DNA of 35,913 nt, from the IMG/VR virus record IMGVR_UViG_3300036770_001498, positions 1 to 35,913 of that record, one strand, 5' to 3'. Of the stretch, positions 1-6,124 are shown piece after piece. Below the pieces are notes generated by a model, which saw only the letters and a list, made by a program, of their open reading frames with translations, had not been told where the DNA came from and did not search any database. The stretch's first letter is position 1; each line of letters begins with the position of its first letter. The position numbers and the translations under genes were made by a program. The DNA comes from a virus.

Positions 1-2
1 AG

Positions 3-92
3 TTGATTGTTCTGGAATGTATTCCGTTTGTAGGCGATCCTGATAGCGTCAAGGTCAAACAAATGTTAGAACATTTCGGAGTTGACCCATGA
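3..92 (+). CDS. Partial HFGVE-family small protein (3' end only)
   Basis: The window opens inside a gene whose last 29 codons are visible. They carry the family core LIVxEC and end in EHFGVDP. This is the C-terminal half of the small-protein family repeated through the first 8.5 kb. The stop overlaps the next ATG (ATGA). The codons for FGV contain GGAG at 78-81, 7 nt before that ATG, so the conserved C-terminus doubles as its ribosome-binding site. Function unknown. Confidence 0.8.
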   Translation: MIVLECIPFVGDPDSVKVKQMLEHFGVDP

Positions 93-298
93 ACGAACGA
101 ATCCGTGAATTTGCCATACAATCTGGGATACTTGATGTTGCCGATAGAAAGTATATGACTGATGCCGAAAAGTTCGCCGAATTGATTGTCAAGGAATGCG
201 CCAAACTTACTCGCTGGCAAGAGTATGATATGTCAGTTGAACAGCGTATTCGTCTTGGAATCTATCAAGAGATCAAAGAACATTTCGGAGTGGAATAG
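89..298 (+). CDS. HFGVE-family small protein (69 aa)
   Basis: Complete family member in the order MNERIREFA, KFAELIVKEC, then EHFGVE at the C-terminus. It is soluble, acidic and helix-rich, with no recognised catalytic motif. About the first 34 codons are almost base-for-base identical to those of the gene at 6349, while the C-terminal halves differ, which implies recent segment duplication or gene conversion. The start is fixed by GGAG at 78-81 and the ATGA overlap. It is the last gene before a promoter, and no gene follows its own embedded GGAG. Function unknown. Confidence 0.85.
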   Translation: MNERIREFAIQSGILDVADRKYMTDAEKFAELIVKECAKLTRWQEYDMSVEQRIRLGIYQEIKEHFGVE

Positions 299-306
299 CC
301 CACCAC

Positions 307-335
307 TTGACAGGGTCTTTGTTTGAGCACATAAT
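307..335 (+). promoter_or_regulatory. Sigma70-type early promoter
   Basis: TTGACA (307-312), a 17-nt spacer, then CATAAT (330-335): close to the bacterial consensus. The predicted transcript starts near 342 and has a short leader containing CATAGACAG. That element is shared with the two promoters near 3300 and 3790. The leader then has AAGGAG before the ATG at 368. Confidence 0.75.
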
Positions 336-367
336 ACACACATAGACAGCAACAAGGAGTAAACGAA

Positions 368-721
368 ATGAGCATGAACATCTTCATCACCGCAAACCGT
401 AAGATCACCTTCAAGAAGAAGAACGGTAAGCGTGGTGGTGGCATCCAGACTGTTGAGTTCCGTGCGTTCCAAACTCCTACCCGTGTCACACACGAAATCC
501 TCGCTAGCAAAGATCCTGCGCAAACCTACATTGATTGGGTCCTTGCTGAATGTAGTCGTGATGAGATTGAACCGGTCTTCCACGAAGATGACATCTGGCA
601 AGAAGGCGAACCCATTGGCACCACTACCTGGAATGCCGGCAAGGAGCATGTGGAAGAGTTCAAGGCATGGATTGCCCAAGTGGAAGAGGATGGCTTTACT
701 CTCAATTTTGAAATGATTTAA
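368..721 (+). CDS. Conserved hypothetical phage protein (117 aa)
   Basis: First gene behind the promoter at 307-335, with GGAG 8 nt before the ATG. The N-terminus is basic (KKKNGKRGGG) and the remainder acidic and Trp-containing, with no signal peptide, membrane segment or known motif. A strong promoter and strong ribosome-binding site suggest high early expression. It may act on host functions, but that is inference only. Confidence 0.8.
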   Translation: MSMNIFITANRKITFKKKNGKRGGGIQTVEFRAFQTPTRVTHEILASKDPAQTYIDWVLAECSRDEIEPVFHEDDIWQEGEPIGTTTWNAGKEHVEEFKAWIAQVEEDGFTLNFEMI

Positions 722-732
722 GGAAACAAATC

Positions 733-1257
733 ATGAATCGTAGGTCTACTGATGTTGATGGCTGGGTCAACTTTCCAGTCAATGATCCTCGCTGGGTCAA
801 CAGTAATCAAGGCGGCATGTTCGTCAAGCTGGTTGTCGTTGATCCTCGCGAGTTTGACGACCAGTTCGGCGTATGCACTGGCGTCGGTGTCTATGATATG
901 CTGCAAGAATGTCTAGTCGGTGATGATCTTCGTCCGAAGCCTGTGAGTCCTTCAGCGGAAGACTGCACCCAAGAAGATTGGGAAGAGTATGATCGCAAGA
1001 TGCGTAAGTGGGAAGAGTATCACTTTCCTCACATCAATGCACACCTTGACGGCGATCAGGACGAATACTTTTCTCGTGTGTATCTTTGCTCTATGGTGTT
1101 GGGATCTACTGGTTGGAGCGGATGGTCTGAAGAACACTCTGAAAACTGGACTTGCAAGTACGATGACTTGACAGAACAAGGCAAAGCGCTGTACAATCAA
1201 ATCAAGCAACTGTACCCAGGTTGTGATCTTCATCTTTTGACTTTTCTGGATACCTGA
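733..1257 (+). CDS. Hypothetical protein (174 aa)
   Basis: Acidic, Trp-rich protein that follows the previous gene by 11 nt in the same transcript. The middle has a charged helical stretch (EDWEEYDRKMRKWEEY). The C-terminal part has a GSTGWSGWSEEHSENW segment. No membrane segment or family is recognised. The reading frame is long and uninterrupted, and codon use matches its neighbours. Confidence 0.8.
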   Translation: MNRRSTDVDGWVNFPVNDPRWVNSNQGGMFVKLVVVDPREFDDQFGVCTGVGVYDMLQECLVGDDLRPKPVSPSAEDCTQEDWEEYDRKMRKWEEYHFPHINAHLDGDQDEYFSRVYLCSMVLGSTGWSGWSEEHSENWTCKYDDLTEQGKALYNQIKQLYPGCDLHLLTFLDT

Positions 1258-1259
1258 TT

Positions 1260-1652
1260 ATGACGAAAATTCTTGTTGATGTGACTGTGTTGGAGCAGGC
1301 TCTGGAGGCTCTGGAAAGCCTGTTCACGTTGCAGGTGGACTATAACCGTCCCAAGCAATGCGGAGACGCCATCACCGCCCTCCGCGCCGCGCTGGAGCAG
1401 CCGGAGCAGGAGCCGGTGGCTTGGTTTGTTGAAGGATCGACATATCACTCACATGAGGTTGCGCTCAAGATGAATGGCAATGTCCAGCAAGGGATCTTGC
1501 CTCTCTACGCCCACCCACCCCGCCGCGAGTGGCGCGGGCTGACGGATGAGGAAGCCAAAGACATAGCCTACGAGGTAGATGCGAATGGCGGTTACGTAAT
1601 TGATTTTTACCGCGCCGTCGAGGCCAAGCTGAAGGAGCTAAATCATGATTGA
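1260..1652 (+). CDS. Hypothetical protein, AALEQPEQEPVAW family (130 aa)
   Basis: It has an N-terminal helical EQALEALE segment, then ITALRAALEQPEQEPVAW, a YAHPPRREWRGLTDEE linker and a C-terminal helix AVEAKLKELN. This pattern is familiar from phages of Gram-negative hosts, but no function is known. Its centre is clearly more GC-rich than the surrounding DNA, suggesting acquisition from a higher-GC genome. It overlaps the next gene by 8 nt. Confidence 0.8.
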   Translation: MTKILVDVTVLEQALEALESLFTLQVDYNRPKQCGDAITALRAALEQPEQEPVAWFVEGSTYHSHEVALKMNGNVQQGILPLYAHPPRREWRGLTDEEAKDIAYEVDANGGYVIDFYRAVEAKLKELNHD

Positions 1653-1908
1653 ACAACCAGAAGAAGCCTTGCGGCTGGCTGGCGTGCTTGAACTGCTTTG
1701 GCTAGACGGACAAACACCGAGAAAAGCCGCCGCCGAACTGCGCCGCCTGCACGCGGCGAATGCGGAACTGCTGGAGGCGTTGAAAGAGGCAGCCTTTGCT
1801 ATTGAATATTGGGGCAGCTATGCCTCTAAGTACTTCCAAGAAAAACACGACCTGCAAAGTGACATCAATTCGGCCCGCTCCGCCATAGCCAAAGCAGAAG
1901 GAAAATAA
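1645..1908 (+). CDS. Coiled-coil AAELRRL-family protein (87 aa)
   Basis: Helical protein with a KAAAELRRLHAANAELLEAL segment. The spacing of Leu and Ala suggests a short coiled coil. A paralogue lies at 2313-2555 with the same AAAELRRL core. It sits in the same GC-rich patch as the previous gene. Function unknown; oligomerisation or adaptor roles are possible but not shown. Confidence 0.8.
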   Translation: MIEQPEEALRLAGVLELLWLDGQTPRKAAAELRRLHAANAELLEALKEAAFAIEYWGSYASKYFQEKHDLQSDINSARSAIAKAEGK

Positions 1909-1911
1909 CCT

Positions 1912-2103
1912 ATGAATAAGCTCAATTTTTATCTTGGTCTACTTCTATTTTTGCTAGGGCTATGGGGAGGATCGTACCTCTTGAGTTTGTTTCACGACAC
2001 ATGGGCAGGCTTTCCTATATTAATAACGTCTTTTGTTATGGGTGCGATGGGCGCAGCAGGCATGGGTATGGGTATTGCGACTAAGGAGAAGAATCATGAG
2101 TAA
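1912..2103 (+). CDS. Small membrane protein, two predicted TM helices (63 aa)
   Basis: Residues about 6-28 and 34-56 are hydrophobic and Gly/Leu/Met-rich, separated by a short polar turn (FHDTWAG). The C-terminus is short and charged (TKEKNHE). This fits a two-pass inner-membrane protein. The spacing to the previous gene is 3 nt. Function unknown; phage small membrane proteins often act in exclusion or lysis timing, but nothing here shows that. Confidence 0.75.
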   Translation: MNKLNFYLGLLLFLLGLWGGSYLLSLFHDTWAGFPILITSFVMGAMGAAGMGMGIATKEKNHE

Positions 2104-2320
2104 CAATACAGGCGGGCCAGCGTTCCCTGCATGGGAGCAAGACGAATATGGCTCAAAATTTTTCAACGAAGGCATCACCCTGCGCGACTACTTTGCTGCA
2201 AAGGCATTGCAAGGTCTTTTAGCAAATCAAAACCTAAACGCATATTGCGAAGATGCTAAAATAGCTAAGAGCGCATATATTATTGCTGATGCGATGTTGA
2301 ATGAGAAGAATCATGAATGA
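2096..2320 (+). CDS. GGxAFP/LRDYFAAKAL family phage protein (74 aa)
   Basis: It carries two motifs often seen together in small phage and prophage proteins: GGPAFP near the N-terminus and GITLRDYFAAKALQGLL in the middle. The start at 2096 was chosen because AAGGAG (2083-2088) lies 7 nt upstream; a longer frame from 2033 overlaps the preceding gene. The C-terminal NEKNHE repeats the end of the previous protein. Function unknown. Confidence 0.8.
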   Translation: MSNNTGGPAFPAWEQDEYGSKFFNEGITLRDYFAAKALQGLLANQNLNAYCEDAKIAKSAYIIADAMLNEKNHE

Positions 2321-2555
2321 AAAATCTGAAACCGTGAAACTGGCTGACGTGCTTGAACAAGGCAATTACAATCACTATGACGTCATGAAAGCAGCAGCCG
2401 AACTGCGCCGCCTGAGTGCTGAGAATCAAGTTCTTCAAAGTGCATTAGATGCTGTACTTGACTTTGCAGGGACAATCGGTGGAGGATCTTCATGGTGGGA
2501 AGATGTTTGGTCAGAGCATCAAGCAGCAATTGATAAAGTGGAGAAGCAACCATGA
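2313..2555 (+). CDS. Coiled-coil AAELRRL-family protein, paralogue (80 aa)
   Basis: Shares ADVLE and AAAELRRLSAENQVLQSAL with the protein at 1645-1908, so the two are paralogues. The C-terminal half is Trp-containing (GGGSSWWEDVW). It overlaps the previous gene by 8 nt. Its last codons include GGAG 8 nt before the next ATG, so translation is probably coupled. Function unknown. Confidence 0.8.
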   Translation: MNEKSETVKLADVLEQGNYNHYDVMKAAAELRRLSAENQVLQSALDAVLDFAGTIGGGSSWWEDVWSEHQAAIDKVEKQP

Positions 2556-2776
2556 ACCGTGATGACATCATTCGCATGGCGCGGGAGGCTGACCAATACG
2601 CTGACGATCACGCTCCAGCGTGGACTCAAATTCCGCAAGAATGGCAGCAATTGCGTGATTATCGATTTGCCACTCTTGTCGCCGCTGCTGAGCGCGAGGC
2701 GTGTCTTGCGCTCGTTAAGCAGTACGGCAAAGGCTACATCATAACCGCAGCCATCCTCGCAAGGAGCCAACCATGA
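2552..2776 (+). CDS. MNRDDIIR...RARSQ-family small protein (74 aa)
   Basis: Begins MNRDDIIRMAREAD, has a central FATLVAAAEREAC helix and ends ILARSQP. The next gene is a paralogue with the same first eight residues and the same C-terminus. The terminal ARS codons (GCA AGG AGC) form AAGGAG, the ribosome-binding site for the ATG at 2773. The family is common in phages of Gram-negative hosts; function unknown. Confidence 0.85.
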   Translation: MNRDDIIRMAREADQYADDHAPAWTQIPQEWQQLRDYRFATLVAAAEREACLALVKQYGKGYIITAAILARSQP

Positions 2777-3012
2777 ACCGCGATGACATCATCCGCACAA
2801 TAGACTGGATTTTAGATTTGTGTCCAGAAATTCAGCAATGGCAAGCTGAGATCATTGCTGAGTATGCCAGTAATCTAGTCAAGAATGAGCGTGAAGAGTG
2901 TGCGATGGAATGCATAAAACTCGCACACAATTGGACACGTTTGGGTACTTGGGGTGAGAACAACGACTTTCACGAATGCGCCGCAGCCATCCGCGCAAGG
3001 AGTCAACAATGA
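2773..3012 (+). CDS. MNRDDIIR...RARSQ-family small protein, paralogue (79 aa)
   Basis: Tandem paralogue of the gene at 2552: the same MNRDDIIR start, an EREECAMECIKLA helix and the CAAAIRARSQ end. It starts by ATGA overlap, 7 nt after AAGGAG. It again ends with AGG-AGT, giving the AAGGAG for the ATG at 3009. Two Cys in the EREECAMEC segment might bind metal, but the spacing fits no known site. Function unknown. Confidence 0.85.
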   Translation: MNRDDIIRTIDWILDLCPEIQQWQAEIIAEYASNLVKNEREECAMECIKLAHNWTRLGTWGENNDFHECAAAIRARSQQ

Positions 3013-3278
3013 CTGACATCTGGAGCCGTCGCAGCGAAATTGATCGTGATCGTCGCAATAAAATGAAAGAACTCATGGATGAGTATGATCGAACTGTCTA
3101 CTATCCAGCAAGAAAAGCACTGGTGCGAGAATGTTTTCTTGAAGGTCATCGTGGAGGCAAGTACCACGACAATGGCTTTGGATGGAGCTGGTTCTACTGC
3201 GGCAAGTGCGGCGGAAGATATGACATCACTGGACCAGACGGCAAAAAGAATACATCAGACGGCGAAGTAGTTGACTAA
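3009..3278 (+). CDS. Small protein with a CxxC knuckle (89 aa)
   Basis: The N-terminus is highly charged and helical (RRSEIDRDRRNKMKELMDEYDR). The C-terminal half has a C-x7-H pair (ECFLEGHRGGKYH) followed by WFYCGKCGGRYD, which looks like a small zinc-ribbon or knuckle. The start at 3009 is set by AAGGAG (2998-3003) in the end of the previous gene. A longer frame from 2976 is less likely. The stop codon lies inside the hairpin before the next promoter. It may bind nucleic acid, by motif only. Confidence 0.75.
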   Translation: MTDIWSRRSEIDRDRRNKMKELMDEYDRTVYYPARKALVRECFLEGHRGGKYHDNGFGWSWFYCGKCGGRYDITGPDGKKNTSDGEVVD

Positions 3279-3291
3279 AACAGTCAACTGC
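3267..3291 (+). promoter_or_regulatory. Inverted repeat upstream of early promoter (copy 1)
   Basis: AGTTGACT (3269-3276), loop AAAAC, AGTCAACT (3282-3289): a perfect 8-bp inverted repeat, extendable by a G-T and a G-C pair. It overlaps the stop codon of the preceding gene and ends just before the -35 box. There is no T run, so it is more likely an operator or transcript-end structure than a classical terminator. A degenerate copy occupies the same place at 3756-3772. Confidence 0.55.
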
Positions 3292-3340
3292 TAGTTTACA
3301 CAAATTCCTTCCTAGTATATAATGTCTACATAGACAGTAA
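3271..3340 (+). repeat. Promoter-hairpin direct repeat, copy 1
   Basis: A 70-bp unit (hairpin core TTGACTAAAACAGTCA, -35, -10 and leader to AGACAGTAA) is repeated at 3756-3825. The spacing is identical. All differences lie in the few bases between hairpin and -35. The duplication gives two adjacent transcription units the same promoter. Confidence 0.85.
3295..3323 (+). promoter_or_regulatory. Sigma70-type early promoter, duplicated copy 1
   Basis: TTTACA (3295-3300), a 17-nt spacer, TATAAT (3318-3323). The -35 to leader segment matches the promoter at 3780-3808 over 50 nt without a mismatch. The leader contains ACATAGACAG, then AAGGAG, before the ATG at 3357. Confidence 0.85.
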
Positions 3341-3356
3341 AGAAGGAGTAAACGAA

Positions 3357-3509
3357 ATGCGCAACAAGACCTACAGCATCCAATTCACCAGCCCTACACA
3401 TTATGGTGCCATATGTGTGACAGCCCGCTCTGCTCGTGAGGCCCTTGCTTATGTGCGAAAGAACTATCCTGGTGCTGTGATTGATTCATTTGCCGTTGAA
3501 GTTGAATAA
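3357..3509 (+). CDS. Hypothetical small protein (50 aa)
   Basis: First gene after the promoter at 3295, with AAGGAG (3343-3348) 8 nt before the ATG and the same leader as the gene at 368. It encodes a compact protein beginning MRNKTYSIQFTS and ending FAVEVE. A central helix (SAREALAYVRKN) between short strands suggests a small alpha/beta domain. No family recognised. Confidence 0.7.
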   Translation: MRNKTYSIQFTSPTHYGAICVTARSAREALAYVRKNYPGAVIDSFAVEVE

Positions 3510-3519
3510 GGAGCACATG

Positions 3520-3759
3520 ATGACCTATCAAGAAGCACTCTGGCAAGGCAAGTATGTGTGGATCGTCAGCCTGATGAGCAAGTCTGGCAAGATGCATCGC
3601 TATGTTCGCAAGTATGTTGGACGCGGTGGCAAGGTCATCAGTGAAGCCAAGAACGGTATGCTCTTGATCGAGTTCAAGAATCACACTCGTGCGATCCCAG
3701 CAGGCTGTGTAGTTGACTACGCAGTGCCAAAGTCTGGTGTTCCTGTGAAGAATGGTTGA
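3520..3759 (+). CDS. Hypothetical basic protein (79 aa)
   Basis: Lys/Arg-rich in the middle (KSGKMHRYVRKYVGRGGK), followed by a beta-like segment GMLLIEFKNHTRAIPAGCVVDY. It could be a small nucleic-acid-binding beta-barrel, but no family is recognised. The start at 3520 is preferred because GGAG is 6 nt upstream; the adjacent ATG at 3517 leaves only 3 nt. The stop lies in the second promoter hairpin. Confidence 0.75.
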   Translation: MTYQEALWQGKYVWIVSLMSKSGKMHRYVRKYVGRGGKVISEAKNGMLLIEFKNHTRAIPAGCVVDYAVPKSGVPVKNG

Positions 3760-3825
3760 CTAAAACAGTCAGGTACTAGTTTACACAAATTCCTTCCTAG
3801 TATATAATGTCTACATAGACAGTAA
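3756..3825 (+). repeat. Promoter-hairpin direct repeat, copy 2
   Basis: Second copy of the unit at 3271-3340. The hairpin core TTGACTAAAACAGTCA and the AAAAC loop are kept, but the outer stem is weakened (TCAG instead of TCAACT). From CTAG at 3776 onward 50 nt are identical to copy 1. Confidence 0.85.
3780..3808 (+). promoter_or_regulatory. Sigma70-type early promoter, duplicated copy 2
   Basis: TTTACA (3780-3785), a 17-nt spacer, TATAAT (3803-3808), identical to the promoter at 3295-3323. It drives the gene at 3836 through a leader with ACATAGACAG and AAGGAG. Confidence 0.85.
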
Positions 3826-3835
3826 GGAGCAAGAG

Positions 3836-3982
3836 ATGAAGAAATGGAAGCCTTCGAGTCAAAAACGAGCAGACAACCGGCTACTCAAAAAACTCAAGCG
3901 CGAACGCAACAAGATCAACACTGAAGCAGAAAAGAAGAAGCAAGAAAAGAAGAATGTTGACACAATAGTAAGCGAATCATGA
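3836..3982 (+). CDS. Very basic small protein (48 aa)
   Basis: About 40 percent Lys plus Arg, for example KKLKRERNK and EKKKQEKKN, probably one long helix, with a C-terminal VDTIVSES. It is first behind the duplicated strong promoter, with AAGGAG 6-7 nt upstream. Such composition suggests nucleic-acid or ribosome binding, by composition only. It overlaps the next gene at ATGATG. Confidence 0.65.
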   Translation: MKKWKPSSQKRADNRLLKKLKRERNKINTEAEKKKQEKKNVDTIVSES

Positions 3983-4170
3983 TGCAAAACTGGATCGTCT
4001 CAGTCTACAAAGCAGACAAGCGTTACTCTAGCGGTGAGCGGTTTGTTGCTAAGTATCCGTTCTTAGGTGCTGATCGTGATGCGATTGAGCGTCAGCTTCT
4101 TGAACTCACATACGAACTGTATCCCAAGAAAGATGGCTGGCGCTTTGATGTGCAGGAGCTAACGAAATGA
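3979..4170 (+). CDS. Hypothetical protein (63 aa)
   Basis: Short alpha/beta-like protein with WIVSVYKADKRYSSGERFVAKYPF followed by a helix RDAIERQLLELTYELYPKK. Two adjacent ATGs (3979 and 3982) both overlap the previous stop and either could be used; no clear ribosome-binding site separates them, so translation is probably coupled. No family recognised. Confidence 0.75.
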   Translation: MMQNWIVSVYKADKRYSSGERFVAKYPFLGADRDAIERQLLELTYELYPKKDGWRFDVQELTK

Positions 4171-4406
4171 CTAACGGAATGAACGAACGAATTAAGGAAC
4201 TCGCGGCACAAGTTGAAAAGTATATTTCAACGACCAATTTTGAGGGCATGCCGGAAGACGAAATGACCTATGACGAAATCTTCCAAAAGAAATTCGCCGA
4301 GTTGATTGTGCGGGAATGTACTAACATGTTGCCGCCGGATAGTATTCGTGATAAAAACGGCGTACATATGTTCTATGTGATCCGTAAACATTTCGGAGTT
4401 GAATGA
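4167..4406 (+). CDS. HFGVE-family small protein (79 aa)
   Basis: Family member with MNERIKELAAQVEKY, KKFAELIVRECTNM and RKHFGVE. It starts at 4167 (MTNGMNERI), 8 nt after GGAG (4155-4158); the family's usual start would be the internal ATG at 4179. The C-terminal codons carry GGAG at 4395-4398, exactly 7 nt before the ATG at 4406. Function unknown. Confidence 0.85.
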   Translation: MTNGMNERIKELAAQVEKYISTTNFEGMPEDEMTYDEIFQKKFAELIVRECTNMLPPDSIRDKNGVHMFYVIRKHFGVE

Positions 4407-4672
4407 TGGCTCTTACCGTACACTACTATAATCGTAATGGTGAACAGATAATTGATTGCAAAAATGTTTGCCCAAATGACGTTGAGTTCTTCCGTAAGAA
4501 CGATATCAAAGTAAGCATGGAAGAACTGAATGGAGAAATTATTGTTTATGGATGCCCTTACAGTGATGTTTCGGAAGAAAGTGAAGTAATCGTATTTGCT
4601 AAAAACAGACCATGTGAAGAAACACTTTCGGAATTGGTTTCAGAGTGTAAGAAACATTTCGGAGTCAAGTAA
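4406..4672 (+). CDS. Hypothetical protein with HFGVK tail (88 aa)
   Basis: The N-terminal part (LTVHYYNRNGEQIIDCKNV...) is unlike the family, but the last 14 residues (SELVSECKKHFGVK) repeat the family C-terminus. The terminal module has therefore been joined to a different protein. The ATG at 4406 has the standard 7-nt distance from GGAG; 4403 is also possible. Its own GGAG at 4661-4664 is 7 nt before the ATG at 4672. Function unknown. Confidence 0.8.
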   Translation: MALTVHYYNRNGEQIIDCKNVCPNDVEFFRKNDIKVSMEELNGEIIVYGCPYSDVSEESEVIVFAKNRPCEETLSELVSECKKHFGVK

Positions 4673-4857
4673 TGAACGAAGTTTTTGTAGTCTATTACGA
4701 TGAATCTTATTGGGGCGTAGGTGAGCGTGGTCCAAGTCAGCGTAGAATCGACGGTGTGTTCGCCAGTGCTGAAGCAGCAAGAGCAAGAATTCGAGAGTTA
4801 GAATCAATGACTCATGTAGATTATGCTGACTTTGAATCTTTTGTGGTTGAATCATGA
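4672..4857 (+). CDS. Hypothetical protein (61 aa)
   Basis: Begins MNEVFVVYYDESYWGVGERGPSQRR, then a helix SAEAARARIRELESM and an acidic end. The pattern suggests a small strand-helix-strand domain that modifies or binds, but no family is recognised. It starts 7 nt after the GGAG in the preceding C-terminus and overlaps the next gene by ATGA. Confidence 0.75.
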   Translation: MNEVFVVYYDESYWGVGERGPSQRRIDGVFASAEAARARIRELESMTHVDYADFESFVVES

Positions 4858-4943
4858 AAGAAAAACTAGGACCTTATTTTTTAGAAATTATAATGGCGGT
4901 GGCTATTGTGTATCTTGTTGTTTTATTTGCTTTTTGGAGTTGA
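4854..4943 (+). CDS. Single-pass membrane micropeptide (29 aa)
   Basis: Charged MKEKLGPYFLE, then a hydrophobic stretch of about 17 residues (IIMAVAIVYLVVLFAFW) and the stop. It starts by ATGA overlap with the upstream gene. Its last codons TGG AGT TGA give GGAG at 4936-4939, 7 nt before the ATG at 4947, the same layout as the HFGVE genes. The frame fits exactly between its neighbours, which supports a real gene. Confidence 0.65.
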   Translation: MKEKLGPYFLEIIMAVAIVYLVVLFAFWS

Positions 4944-4946
4944 ATG

Positions 4947-5135
4947 ATGTTTCTATACAAAGTATTTTATGGACAAGTTCCATTTAAAAACAAGACGTTT
5001 AAGTCCTGGAAAGACGCAAGCACATTCATAAAAGAACAACTGGATACTGATGGTATTGTGCGATCAATATCTAAAGAGCATATTGATGTTGAAAATCGTC
5101 GTGATGATATTGAATCTTTCGAAACTGAATCATGA
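4947..5135 (+). CDS. Hypothetical protein (62 aa)
   Basis: Short protein MFLYKVFYGQVPFKNKTFKSWKDASTFIKEQLDTDG with a C-terminal VENRRDDIESFETES. The ATG at 4947 is 7 nt from GGAG; the ATG at 4944 is 4 nt away. It resembles the gene at 4672 in length and in the end ESF.VES, so the two may be distant paralogues. Function unknown. Confidence 0.7.
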   Translation: MFLYKVFYGQVPFKNKTFKSWKDASTFIKEQLDTDGIVRSISKEHIDVENRRDDIESFETES

Positions 5136-5455
5136 CTAACGTTCTTGATGAGTATGGATATCCCACTGACGAAGCTCTGACAATGATCGCAGAGTGGTCA
5201 TTGGACGATTCTCGTGGGTGGTTCAACTTCATTGAATCTCTTTGGTATCTCAGCGGATGGGGATGGCTAGAGGAAGAAGCCACACACGATTTGTTTGACG
5301 ACAAAAAAGTTATTCGTTATAATATCTCTACTGCGGGTTGGAGTGGCAACGAGAGCATCATTGCAGCTATGCAGAAGAATCGCATCCTTTGGTCTACTAC
5401 GTGGGTTCAGAGTCGGCGCGGCGGGCACTATATCTTTGAGGATGCTATAGAATGA
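5132..5455 (+). CDS. Conserved phage protein, GWSGNE/WVQSRRGGHY family (107 aa)
   Basis: Carries three blocks that I recognise from many unrelated phages: SLWYLSGWGW, ISTAGWSGNESIIAAMQKN and WVQSRRGGHYIFE. The conservation implies a defined fold, but I know of no function. Trp-rich and acidic. It overlaps both neighbours by ATGA-type junctions. Confidence 0.8.
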   Translation: MTNVLDEYGYPTDEALTMIAEWSLDDSRGWFNFIESLWYLSGWGWLEEEATHDLFDDKKVIRYNISTAGWSGNESIIAAMQKNRILWSTTWVQSRRGGHYIFEDAIE

Positions 5456-6123
5456 AATACCTTTTACAGAAAGGTGATTTTATGATGAAGGAGAAACGAA
5501 GCATAAAAATGCTGAACCTCTCCTTTGATCTTGTTGCCTATGAAGATTTAGAAAAATACACTGAACCATATGTTCCTGTCGGCACAGTTGAATTCACTAA
5601 TCACTACTGCGCACTGAACAAAATCTCACTGCCCGAAAACATTTCATATCCACCTGAATTGACAAAATATCTTGGTAGAAATATTAGACAGGATATTTTT
5701 GAAAATGTCAAAGATGAAGAATTTGTAAAACCAATTCAAACTAAACTATTCACTGGTGCCATTAAGCGTGACCTCACTGAACGAGTAGAAAACAATACTA
5801 AAGTTTGGGTATCTGATCCAGTGGAATTTGCGGCTGAATATCGTTGCTATGTTATTGATGGCAAAGTTGTAGCACATTCACGATATGATGATGGCGATGA
5901 TGAGATACTTTTTGACTACTATGTAGTTGACGAGATGACGAAATCGTATTATAATCAACCTATAGGCTACAGCATTGATGTAGGAGTAAGTAATGGGAAA
6001 ACCGTTCTCGTGGAAGTCAATGATGGTTGGTCGCTTGGTTTATATCGTTGGGGTAATATGACCGATTCTTTGTATGTTGAATTGATTAGCCGAAGATGGC
6101 AGCAGATTATGGAGACTCAATAA
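5452..6123 (+). CDS. ATP-grasp-like protein (R2K/DUF4343 type), 223 aa
   Basis: The middle and C-terminal parts resemble the short ATP-grasp domains of the R2K group. The blocks are FVKP.QTKLFTGAI, WVSDPVEFAAEYRCYVIDGKVVAHSRYD, a YSIDVGVSNGKTVLVEVNDGWSLGLYRW strand-loop and a C-terminal helix. The acidic DVGV..LVEVND stretch is where ATP-grasp enzymes bind Mg-ATP. Family members are predicted carboxylate-amine ligases that modify proteins or peptides; the substrate here is unknown. The long N-terminus before MLNLSFD makes a later ATG possible. Confidence 0.6.
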   Translation: MKYLLQKGDFMMKEKRSIKMLNLSFDLVAYEDLEKYTEPYVPVGTVEFTNHYCALNKISLPENISYPPELTKYLGRNIRQDIFENVKDEEFVKPIQTKLFTGAIKRDLTERVENNTKVWVSDPVEFAAEYRCYVIDGKVVAHSRYDDGDDEILFDYYVVDEMTKSYYNQPIGYSIDVGVSNGKTVLVEVNDGWSLGLYRWGNMTDSLYVELISRRWQQIMETQ

Positions 6124-6124
6124 T

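Noticed and set aside
3271-3825. CRISPR-like or transposon-end interpretation of the 70-bp repeat
   Set aside because: Only two copies, separated by genes, each containing a complete promoter; no spacers or target-site duplication.
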